Origin: Schistosoma haematobium
Taxonomy: Eukaryota > Platyhelminthes > Trematoda > Strigeidida > Schistosomatidae
Assembly (NCBI RefSeq): GCF_000699445.3
Contig: NC_067196.1
Coordinates: 83,752,364 to 83,816,363 of the forward strand
Direction of reading: 5' to 3'
Length of the DNA stretch: 64,000 nucleotides
A program made the translations under genes and the position numbers. Below are positions 37,305 through 46,807 of the stretch, one piece after another (within the stretch, counting starts at the first letter, position 1; every line of letters starts with the position of its first letter). The notes under the pieces were generated by a model, which ran no database searches, was not told where the DNA came from, and saw nothing but the letters and a program-made list of their open reading frames with translations.

Positions 37305-37830
37305 ATTTTTTTAGACACATAAACATTGGTACAAGTAGGCACCGAATATGTATGCGCCACACAAATAATCGAATCTGTGTGTTAGTTGGGATACTCCCTG
37401 GGTGCCCAAACCGAAGCAGGTGGTTTTCTTAGGCGGCCAACTACCGAGTCTTTGACCTCGAGGTCTAATCTATAAAGCAGTGGAGCGACGTTGGGGGGAT
37501 GCGATCTCACGGCAGCCGGCGACTAGGAATAGGTTTATACGCCCTTTGTTCTCCTAGGGCCCTGTAGCCCACTGGTTTAGAGTCACGTTTTTTTTCAAGT
37601 AGGTGGATCCTCTGGACCTGCTAACCCTGTTTGAGCGCCGAACATTCGCTTTTCGCCCTCTCGACTTCGTTAACAACACCCGTGCCGCTAGAAAGCAGTG
37701 TGTGGGACTTCCTTGTTGGTGACTGTATACGCGAGGCCATGTGAGAGCGCTTCGAGGCGAAGTGGACTCTCCCTACCCTCGTCCGTACCAGGCTATTCGG
37801 GGGCCATATTTTGGTTAAAGTTGCCATGCC
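37305..37830 (-). mobile_element. Short retroelement sharing the LINE C tail, copy 2
   Basis: About 520 bp, the same unit and orientation as 35724-36210. Blocks in common include 'tatgcgccacacaaat', 'gggtgcccaaaccgaagcagg', 'gtggttttcttagg', 'tgtgagagcgcttcgag' and 'cgtaccaggctattcggggg' (in pieces). It has the LINE C-type tail at 37305-37350 in inverse sense. It sits in the RasGAP intron, antisense to the gene. The 68-codon minus ORF is not a gene. Confidence 0.7.
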
Positions 37831-37834
37831 CCAT

Positions 37835-38916
37835 TGTTAAACTGTAGTAGATGTATTAACAGGATTAGTAGTCACATAAGAGATTAGGCATCTATAATGC
37901 AATTCTAAAAAAGATGAATCAGTGAAATAATAGAAAAAAATTTACGAGGAATTAAGAAACTTCGAATCTAAAGGAAGACAAATATTAAGTGCACCCATAC
38001 AGTATCGCGAACGATTTTGAGCCATTTCATTCACAGTCTCTAGTCATCGGTTACGATAATCAGGCTGACCCCAACCAGGTAGTCTGTACTTACCTACCGG
38101 GTTCAGTTCAACAGTCAATGTCTTCATAGACTAATGATATGTCTCGGTTTGTCAACCCCTACGTTTCTTCCAACCTCCACTTACATCAGCCATCAGTTTA
38201 CGTTTCTCACTGTAACGATTTTATTAGTATAACTGGAAATGTAATAAAATATAACTGTATGGTACATCATTATGGTTTCACTATCGAGCAAAATAAAGGT
38301 AGACTCGGTATATTTAGCGAACAGTTACTAACCATAAATGGTTGGTGTTTTATTTATCTAAAGTTTAAGATTTCACCCTAATTCAAGCTTTCGAATTAAA
38401 CATTTATGTATAAGATATCAAAAATTTTATCTGACTTGAGTGAGTGTAACCACAGAGTCTAACAAATAGTTCGAAACTGGTTTAATCCACTGTTTTTGTG
38501 TTCGATCTTTCAAGGTTACATTCCAAAGACACCTAGCTGATGTTACGATGTGCTCTAGCACTAAGTTATATATGAATTAGACGTGATTCAATTCAGATAA
38601 TATGACACCATCAAAAGTATTCACCTGAGCTGGAAACCTTGGCCATTAATATTTATATATTTTTGAGTTAAGTTCTTTGAAACCTGTCTCCTTCATAAAG
38701 TAAGAGTGAAATCACAAAAAGATCTTCAGTTAAAAGCCTAATTAAGCAAATAAACTTGATATTATTATGATTGTATATTCAGATGAACCACCAGTAAATG
38801 GTTTCTGCATGTTTAAATCAAGTTAAAACGTATCATGCATCTTATTGAACTATTTCTAATATTTTTAAATACTATATTCAAGGTGTCTATTTAATACTAG
38901 GCTTTTAAATTTTTAG
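37835..38916. other. Intronic spacer
   Basis: AT-rich. 37985-38150 has a weak similarity to LINE 3' sequence ('gcgaacgattttgagccat', 'ggtagtctgtacttacctacc'), a minus-strand scrap of the family at 40734-41495. Nothing else is recognised. Confidence 0.45.
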
Positions 38917-38998
38917 AAAGAATATCCAGAGATTATTGAACGTTTAGACTTCTTCCACCCTGATCCAACACCTCATCCTAAAGAGTTACTAAAGAAAG
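38917..38998 (+). CDS. RASA1: RASA1-like RasGAP, exon: linker and start of second SH2
   Basis: Acceptor aatttttag, donor aagaaag|gttaga, entered in phase 0 and left in phase 1. It reads KEYPEIIERLDFFHP, then DPTPHPKELLKK. FFHPDPTPHPKELLKK aligns with RASA1 'WFHGKISKQEAYNLL', the first strand and helix of SH2-2, although the usual HG is HP here. A 13-kb intron carrying the nested transposons follows. The codon split by this intron (G|CT) encodes Ala. Confidence 0.83.
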
Positions 38999-39773
38999 GT
39001 TAGATTACGTATGAAAATTGTTTTATTTTTCCTATATAGTCCTTCTTTTACTTCTGTTATCCTTTTAGTTTGTTGATTTGAGTATTTTTAATATTTGTAG
39101 CGAGTGTTTAACATCAGTAGTATTGAAAATCTATATTATGTATTTGCGTATATACACATATATATGCATGCATGAAAATTGTTGTCTATTTTTATAACAC
39201 CGAACTAAGCACTACTTTTAATAAATAAATTTCGGTCTAATCACTCGTTTCTCATTGTGTACAGTGTAAAATTTATGGTAAATATAGATTACTCTAAATG
39301 CATCATTGAATTTTCACTTGAGTGCTTAGAAATATGATACATATCGTTAAATTTGAATTTGCCTAGATTTAGTCCAGTGTAAAGTTGTTCGTGCTCATAG
39401 CTAAATAAGTGTCAAATTAGAACAAAAATATTGTCCAGGGTTTTTCTTTTTCAAGAGCTTTTCATTTAACATTATTTCATTGTGTGAATTACTATTAAAC
39501 CAAGCAAAAATACATCAGAAAAACTATTTCATTTTATAAGAGCTTTGATTAATCAAGGGATGAATAACAGTACATTTTTTTATCCAGTCAATTGCTGGCG
39601 CTTCGATGAACTTCATAGCTTCTGACTATTTAACATACATGCTAGAGTCGATGAAAAAAATCCAACTGATTTCTTTATTTTCTGTCCAGTTGTCTAAAAA
39701 AGGAGCCAACCTCATCATAAACTTAGTTCTTTTCATTTTTTCCTTAACAATTTAACTGATTTTTCATCACTAT

Positions 39774-40265
39774 AATCCTGGCTGTGGTTTAGTGGTTAGG
39801 GTGTTCGACTTTCAACCACTAAGTTCCAGGCTTGAACTCTCCATCTACTTCAATTTAAGCAACCGGGTAGTATTGTAATGAACGACAACAAAGGTGGAGA
39901 CAATTAGTGTATTTTGATGCAAAATTACACAGTATCTTGGTAAAATATGAGAACTATACATTAAATACTTCAGTTGCAAATTTACATCATTTGTCTTTCA
40001 CTTTCTGTATGATTCTTCCTATTCAAAATTCCTTTCTAATTCCGTTCCTGTTCTCTTCAAGTCAACCTATATGGTCTTCTGCTGCCAGGTTTTCCACTTC
40101 CGATTGGTGTTACATACTACTTACGTCGACAGACATAAGTAGCATACGCCACAGTATCATTGGTCCTCACGCTTAAAGTTTGACTCATGCCTAAGTACCT
40201 AGTGAATAAGTTAATTTTCGAATAATCCCGGGATGAATTATTAGTGTACATTACCAATCAAAACC
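39774..40265 (+). repeat. tRNA-derived SINE with R1-like end
   Basis: A tRNA-like head at 39779-39845: A-box 'tttagtggttagg' and B-box-like 'ggcttgaactct', about 40 bp apart. An unidentified body follows. The part at 40105-40165 ('tactacttacgtcgacagacataagtag') resembles the start of repeat R1. It is not a functional tRNA gene, since the arms do not close. 39000-39770 holds nothing recognised. Confidence 0.45.
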
Positions 40266-40371
40266 TCGAACTAAAGATAATCGTCTGTCCAGTGTTCCCA
40301 AATTTCTGACTTCACAATTGGTAGCACTGTATATGATGGTCAACCTTATAATCGTGTATTACATCTCAGTT

Positions 40372-40497
40372 GTTGCCACATTGACTGTCTTCATCTGTAT
40401 TTTTTTTGTGTATTCGGTAGAAGATCTCGGTCATCTGCGAAGTCCAAATCGTCTAGCTGCATCCACCGTGTGTGCGTGTTGCTTTTCTTTGTCATCA
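40372..40497 (-). mobile_element. Old SR2-like RTE copy, 3' segment (nest level 1)
   Basis: The block 'ttgactgtcttcatctgtat' to 'tcatctgcgaagtccaaatcgtct' matches 61625-61705 of the intact copy (RT motif C region). It is one of three surviving pieces, with 41512-41548 and 49482-51307, of a single old insertion split by later ones. Confidence 0.75.
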
Positions 40498-41509
40498 CAC
40501 TTGCTTCAGTCAGTCAGTAACAACGTAGAACTTCGTACGTACGTACATCAGTTCGAGTTGCCACACCACATTAGCATAGAGATGCAGTTGTCGATTCAAA
40601 TCCCGTAGTGGTAGAGATAGTAAACGTATAAGTAATAATCGGAAAGATTAGGGTTTGAGGATGTTATTGAAGGAGTATAATCCAGTGAAATAAATCTGAA
40701 AAGAGAAAAAAGAGACAAGGAAGACTCAAGAGATTAGAATTTGGGAGAACACAAAAAGTAAATGCACCTGCGCCATTGCAAACGATTTTGAGCCATGTCA
40801 TTCAGGGTCTCTAACCATCGGTTGCTATCATCTCGTGGTCCCCAATCAGGTAGTCTACACCTACCAACATGACTCAGTCCACTTGTCAGTGACTTCATGG
40901 ACTTGTGCCATGTTTTGGTTTGGCCGCCCCTAGCTTTCTCCCAACCTACTCCTATACCACTGAACATAGCACGTCGAGGCAGTCGGTCGTTGGGCATACG
41001 TAACACGTGTCCCAGCCATCTCAACTGATGAAGTTTCACTACGTCATCAATTGATTTGCCATCCTTACCTAGTACCCGTTTCCTAACAACTGCATTACTT
41101 ACTCGATGGTCCCAGGATATACGAGCAATATTTCGAAGACACCTATGATCAAATACTAGTAACCTACGAATATCCTCCACTCTTACCGGCCATGTTTCAC
41201 TGCCATAAAGTAGGACGGAACGAACTGCTGCACAGTAAACCCGTCCTTTGGTTGGTAGACGGATATCTCGCCTACGCCATAAATGACGCAAGTTGGTAAA
41301 AGCTAGTCGAGCCTTCTGTATCCGTGCTGAGATTTCGTCACACACCAGACCACAAGGGCTGATGAGACTTTCAAGATAAGTGAAGCGATCGACACGCTCA
41401 CTTACTTCACTCCCTATCATTAGTTCGGGTGTCAATGCAACCCAATCCTGAAGTAACATTTTGCATTTCGAGGGGGAGAATCGCATCCCGAACATGGCTG
41501 CATTGTTCG
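40498..41509 (-). pseudogene. RTE-like LINE B, 5'-truncated copy
   Basis: The minus ORF 40734-41495 (253 codons) is the C-terminal third of a LINE protein: MRFSPSKCKMLLQDW, RVDRFTYLESL, LLYGSETWPVRVED, HRCLRNIA, LRWLGHVLRMP and GGQTKTWHKS. It lacks EN and the RT catalytic motifs, so it is dead on arrival, the usual outcome of aborted reverse transcription. The 3' end shows the tgac-type tail (inverse of 40500-40515). A diverged flanking duplication ('tgcttt-ctttg-atc') lies at about 40480-40497 and 41510-41527. It inserted into the old SR2-like copy. Confidence 0.85.
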
Positions 41510-41511
41510 GG

Positions 41512-41548
41512 ATGCTTTCTTTGGTATCTTGATGGGATGTCCTTCTTT
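41512..41548 (-). mobile_element. Old SR2-like RTE copy, middle scrap
   Basis: 'tttctttggtatcttgatgg' and 'gtccttctttcc' match 62219-62256 of the intact copy. The next SR2 bases are found 7.9 kb away at 49469. Confidence 0.8.
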
Positions 41549-41561
41549 CCAGTCCATCAGC
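41549..41561 (+). repeat. TSD of LINE B insertion, left
   Basis: 'ccagtccatcagc' is repeated with one mismatch (g for a) at 49469-49481. The duplication is of SR2 sequence and brackets the LINE B insertion. Confidence 0.85.
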
Positions 41562-42816
41562 CTACGCTCCCACTGACTGCAGCTCAGATGATGTGAAAGA
41601 TGAATTTTACAGAAAGGTTTCTGAACTTCTTCAGAAAGCTAAACGCTCAGACATAGTACTCGTAGCAGGTGACTTTAATACTCAGATAGGTAGCTTAAAC
41701 CAAACAGAAAGGCATTTAGGTGGATATTTTAGCATTCCGGCACAGCGAACAGATAATGGTGACCGTCTGCTGCAACTGTGCTCAGACAATCGCTTATTTT
41801 TAGCAAACACAAATTTTAAGCATAAGGAGAGACATCGTCTAACATGGCGACCCCCTACACCAAACCAACGATGGACTCAAATAGATTATATTGCCATCAG
41901 TCATCGTTGGAGAGGGTCGGTAGAAGATTGTCGCTCATTCTGGAGTACCTGCTTGGACTCCGACCACGCCTTAATACGGGCACGCATCTGCTTGCGCCTC
42001 ACTGGACGCAAAAAAACCTCAGTAAAAAGACCCATTAGAACTGAATTGAGCAGTGAGAAAACCAAAAGTAAGTTCCAGGAACAACTGAGTTCACACTTAG
42101 GTAGTTCTGAAAACGAGGCTGACCCAGATGTTGCTTGGAAAGATATTCAAGCAGCTGTGGAAACAGCAGTGACATCTATTAGCGACTTAAACCACAGAGT
42201 TACAAAGAACCAGTGGATTTCTTCAAAGTCTATCACACTGATGGATTCTCGCAAACTCGTCCCATCAGGTTCCGAACATGATGAAGAGCGACAACAAATC
42301 AGATCTAGGTTAAGAAAAAGTCTAAGAAACGACCGTGAGCAGTGGTGGGCAATGAAAGCAAAAGAGATGGAAAAGGCGGCGACTGTAGGGAACAGAAGAC
42401 AGCTCTACAGACTAATAAAAGAAACTGGAATTAGTAAGTCAAGTGTAAGTGAGATTATTTCGGAAAAAGATGACACCCTCATCTGCTCCCAGTCCAGACG
42501 TTTAGAACGATGGGCGGAACATTTCAGAGAACAGTTCAACTGGCCTTGAGCTACTCTACAACTACCCTCCATTCCCAGACAATGTGAATGGAACATTGAA
42601 GTAGGTCCCCCAACTCTTGCTGAAGTTCAAAAGGCTATAGTTAATCTGAAGCGAGGAAGGGCAGCTGGTCCAGATGGACTGGCTCCAGAGGCCTTTAAGT
42701 ATGGTGGTCCAATTTTAGCGATTAGGTTGACTGATATTTTAGCTAAGATCTGGGAATTGGACGTTATTCCATCTGACTGGTCACAATCACTTATCGTCCC
42801 AATATATAAGAAAGGG
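41562..42816 (+). pseudogene. RTE-like LINE B, 5' part (EN and RT N-terminus)
   Basis: The ORF 41593-42549 (318 codons) begins inside an AP-endonuclease: LVAGDFNTQIG (metal-binding Asp), QIDYIAIS and SDHALIR (catalytic His). A basic linker to the RT follows, with RRLERWAEHFREQFNWP. A TGA at 42547-42549 interrupts the frame, but the same frame runs on: LAEVQKAIVNLKRGRAAGPDGLAPEAFK and SLIVPIYKKG. There it is cut at 42816 by the PLE and resumes at 47884. The N-terminal third of EN is missing, so the copy was 5'-truncated when it inserted. Confidence 0.88.
42804..42816 (+). repeat. TSD of PLE insertion, left
   Basis: 'atataagaaaggg' recurs exactly at 47871-47883. The repeated bases are LINE B sequence (coding YKKG), so LINE B was the target. 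Confidence 0.9.
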
Positions 42817-42836
42817 TGGTGGAGAAGATTTGTAGC

Positions 42837-44087
42837 TCAGGTGGATGATTTTGATGGAGTTTTGTTCTCTGAGCTGGATGGTTTGGTCGTGGAGCTTTCA
42901 TCGTTCTTCTGAACGACATCATCAGCACAAACTTCAGATAGAAGTGAAGTGTTCGAATTTCTCCATATGTGTTTCACAGCTTGTTCTGTGCACCTCGATG
43001 TTGATTGGTTCTTGTTGACCTTAAATTTATCATTGTTTACTTCTTTGTTTTGGTTGTGTCTCCCATTGGTTTGATTTTTGTTCCCATATTTATGCATGGT
43101 TTTCCTGATTGGTTGATAAATTGGATTGATTTCAATATGTTTGTTGATTGCTGATTGACCTGAGTGCCAGGCTTCTAGAAATTCTCTGGTGTTTTTGGAG
43201 TTTCCTCTGTCTAAGATTTCTACATTTTCCCAATCGAATGAGTGTCCGTAGTTATCCACGTGTATTGAAATAAGTGAAGAAATATCATGGCGTTTGACTG
43301 CTAATTGATGTTCATGTAGGCGTAGGTGGAGGGGACGTCCGCTTTGTCCGATGTAGTGTTTGTCGCAGTTGGTACAGTTTATTTTGTAGATAATGTTTGA
43401 TTTGTTCTCCTTTGTTATTTCATCTTTTGGTTTGCATAAGATTGATTGTAGTGATTTTGTTGGTTTGTGTGCCACACCTATCCCGAAGGTTTTCAGCAGT
43501 CTCGTTGCAGTTTCTGATATTCCTTGTATGTACGGTAGGGTGATCCTTTTATTGATTTTTGTGCCTGACTTGGGTTGTGATGCTGTGTGCCGTTGGTGCT
43601 TTTTGATAAAGTTGATTGGGTAGCCGTTCTTTTGAAATATGTCCTTCAGGTATTTCTCTTCATTTTTTCGTGCTGCCAGTGTGCTGCAGTGTGTCCTCGC
43701 CCTCTTGAACAATGTGTGTACGCAGTTGATTTTGTGAGCCCTTGGGTTGTTGCTGTTGTAGTTGAGAATTTGATCTGTATGGGTTGGTTTCCTATATACT
43801 TGAGTTTCCAGTTTTCCTGTATCAGTTCTAGTGATCAATATATCCAAAAATGCTAGTTGGTTGTTTGACTCCTGTTCCATTGTAAACTTGATGTCATTGA
43901 AAACGTTGTTGATCAGTTTGTATGTGTTTTCCAGTTCATCCTTTTTGGCTTGATCACTGGTAATATCGTGGCTTCTAGTCTTTGCATCACTGCTTCTGCG
44001 ATCAGTCCTGATATTGGTGATCCCATTGGTGTCCCTTTTGTTTGTTTGTAGATTTTGTTGTTGAATTGAAAATATGTTGTTAGGCAT
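42837..44087 (-). pseudogene. PLE left copy, C-terminal part with GIY-YIG
   Basis: 416 codons. After about 46 out-of-frame residues it reads AKKDELENTYKLINN, NQLAFLDILITRTD and RKPTHTDQIL, the end of the PLE RT. A linker and a GIY-YIG nuclease follow: IIYKINCTNCDKHYIGQSG, then RPLHLRLHEHQ (R and EH) and EFLEAWH (conserved Glu). The C--C--(H) cluster before YIG is typical of PLE nucleases. It is essentially identical to the right-arm copy. The frame is separated from the N-terminal RT half by a deletion at about 43953. Confidence 0.9.
42896..42925 (-). ncRNA. Hammerhead-like core in PLE terminal repeat, left
   Basis: On the minus strand: CTGATGA (42919-42925), stem II TCGTTC/GAACGA with an AGAA loop, then GAAA (42896-42899). 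It mirrors 47795-47824. The exact core plus a perfect 6-bp stem II fits the hammerhead motifs reported in PLEs. Stems I and III were not resolved by eye. Confidence 0.6.
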
Positions 44088-44956
44088 AAATCGATGAGCT
44101 CCAGTAGACTTTGAATTTGAAGCGTCGTGTATTTGGTGAGATTTGTGTCGTTGTTGAGTAGTAGGGATATAGTTTCTTTTGCTAACTGTGGTTCAATTGA
44201 GGTGAACAGTGCAGTTACGTCGAAGGATATCATGAGTTCGTCGTTGTTGATTTGAATGTCCCTAATTTGGTCCAAGAATTGTGTTGGGGATTTGATGGAG
44301 TGTTTGGCTGAATCTACTAGATGTCTCAGTATTCGTGAAATTTCTTTTGACAAATTGTACGTTGGCGTTCCGGGGAGTGCTACTATTGGACGTAGTGGAA
44401 TGTTCGGTTTGTGTATTTTGGGCCTGCCGTAGAATCGAGGGAGTACTGGTCCACTGGATTTCATTCTCCATTGGTCTTGTTTTGTTATTTCTCCTGCTTT
44501 GACTAGCTTGTTTAAAGTCTTTGAGATTTGGTTGTCTAATTTTTTGACGGGATTTGTGTCCATCAGTTTGTATGTGCTCTTATCTTCGAGTAGTTCTTCG
44601 GCTTTGTTGACGTATTCTTCTTTGTCCATGATTACTGTGGTGCGTCCTTTGTCCGCTGGTATTATGACAATATCCTTTCTATTTCTGAGTTCTTTCAAGG
44701 TCTTTTGTTCTTGTGGAGTTAGTTGGTTGTTTTCTTTCACCTGTTGAGTTATCGGTACTATAGTTTGCCTTATTTCCTGTTGTGTTTCTTCACTGATTCC
44801 GGAAGTTTTGAGTGATGACTCTAGTGCTGCGAAGAACTCCAGCTTTGAGGCGTCGCTTGTATTGTAGTTTAATCCTTTTTGGAGCAGGTGTTCTTCCGTA
44901 TTTGTTAGTGGTTGTTTTGACAGATTGATCACGCAGTTGTTTGTGTTCTCTTCCAT
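43913..44956 (-). pseudogene. PLE left copy, RT N-terminal half (motif C lost)
   Basis: 347 codons starting MEENTNNCVINLSKQ. RT blocks: VIIPADKGRTTVIMD, PRFYGRPKIHKPNIPLRPIV, motif A SFDVTALFTSIE and motif B KGTPMGSPISGLIAE. After LPVIKPK the frame runs into RMNWKTHTN and stops. An intact PLE would carry the YVDD catalytic motif at this point. The missing roughly dozen codons put the rest (KKDELEN onward) in another frame. The upstream 44977-45162 ORF is the extreme N-terminus in a third frame. RT is inactive. Confidence 0.9.
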
Positions 44957-45256
44957 GGTTGGTTTAGAGATCTTGATTAGTTTTTCTTTAAGGTGTTTCT
45001 TCTTTGTTCTCTATGTCGTTTGCATGATATCTCGATGGCTGTTGTCACGATGTCTAAATGTTCTGACGTGAGCATCCTTTGTAGCTTTATCTTTTGGTCC
45101 TCTATGACGTGCTGGTATTTGCGGATCCTGTAGTGTGCATCCGTTATCATTAGGTGTACCATTTTTCTTCCACTTTGCTCAGCTATTCTCCATCCTAATG
45201 GGCAGTTGATTGGAGGTCTATATCTTACACTTGTTGGTAGAACATGCTGGCGAAGA

Positions 45257-46807
45257 ACGTTCAGAAGAACGATGAAAGCTCCCCGACCAAACCATCCAGC
45301 TCAGAGAACAAAACTCCATCAAAATCATCCACGTGAGCTACAAATCTTCTCCACCATCTCAAAATCATATGAGCGTAATACGCTTCTCGTTGTTCGAAAA
45401 TGGGAGAATTTCGCCAAAAGGCAGGCTTCCACTCGAGAACAACTATATTTTCTCCATGAGTGTCTTCGCCAGCATGTTCTACCAACAAGTGTAAGATATA
45501 GACCTCCAATCAACTGCCCATTAGGATGGAGAATAGCTGAGCAAAGTGGAAGAAAAATGGTACACCTAATGATAACGGATGCACACTACAGGATCCGCAA
45601 ATACCAGCACGTCATAGAGGACCAAAAGATAAAGCTACAAAGGATGCTCACGTCAGAACATTTAGACATCGTGACAACAGCCATCGAGATATCATGCAAA
45701 CGACATAGAGAACAAAGAAGAAACACCTTAAAGAAAAAACTAATCAAGATCTCTAAACCAACCATGGAAGAGAACACAAACAACTGCGTGATCAATCTGT
45801 CAAAACAACCACTAACAAATACGGAAGAACACCTGCTCCAAAAAGGATTAAACTACAATACAAGCGACGCCTCAAAGCTGGAGTTCTTCGCAGCACTAGA
45901 GTCATCACTCAAAACTTCCGGAATCAGTGAAGAAACACAACAGGAAATAAGGCAAACTATAGTACCGATAACTCAACAGGTGAAAGAAAACAACCAACTA
46001 ACTCCACAAGAACAAAAGACCTTGAAAGAACTCAGAAATAGAAAGGATATTGTCATAATACCAGCGGACAAAGGACGCACCACAGTAATCATGGACAAAG
46101 AAGAATACGTCAACAAAGCCGAAGAACTACTCGAAGATAAGAGCACATACAAACTGATGGACACAAATCCCGTCAAAAAATTAGACAATCAAATCTCAAA
46201 GACTTTAAACAAGCTAGTCAAAGCAGGAGAAATAACAAAACAAGACCAATGGAGAATGAAATCCAGTGGACCAGTACTCCCTCGATTCTACGGCAGGCCC
46301 AAAATACACAAACCGAACATTCCACTACGTCCAATAGTAGCACTCCCCGGAACGCCAACATACAATTTGTCAAAAGAAATTTCACGAATACTGAGACATC
46401 TAGTAGATTCAGCCAAACACTCCATCAAATCCCCAACACAATTCTTGGACCAAATTAGGGACATTCAAATCAACAACGACGAACTCATGATATCCTTCGA
46501 CGTAACTGCACTGTTCACCTCAATTGAACCACAGTTAGCAAAAGAAACTATATCCCTACTACTCAACAACGACACAAATCTCACCAAATACACGACGCTT
46601 CAAATTCAAAGTCTACTGGAGCTCATCGATTTATGCCTAACAACATATTTTCAATTCAACAACAAAATCTACAAACAAACAAAAGGGACACCAATGGGAT
46701 CACCAATATCAGGACTGATCGCAGAAGCAGTGATGCAAAGACTAGAAGCCACGATATTACCAGTGATCAAGCCAAAAAGGATGAACTGGAAAACACATAC
46801 AAACTGA
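45257..46807 (+). pseudogene. PLE right copy, RT N-terminal half (motif C lost)
   Basis: The open frame 45206-46807 starts in the left arm and terminal repeat, so its first roughly 60 residues are spurious. Real PLE sequence includes RKWENFAKRQASTREQLYFL, a basic RKHREQRR-type stretch, MEENTNNCVINLS, VIIPADKGRTTVI, GRPKIHKPNIPLRP, motif A SFDVTALFTSIE and motif B KGTPMGSPISGL. It ends in RMNWKTHTN like the left copy, so the same deletion removes the YVDD motif near 46775. Here the N-terminus is continuous with the RT, unlike the left copy. Confidence 0.9.

Noticed and set aside
39779..39845. Functional tRNA gene
   Set aside because: A and B boxes are present but the acceptor and anticodon arms do not pair. 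It fits a tRNA-derived SINE head, as do 3622-3700 and 58120-58195.
45206..45360. N-terminus of the 533-codon ORF as real PLE protein
   Set aside because: These codons come from the inverted left arm and the partial terminal repeat, not from the PLE coding region.
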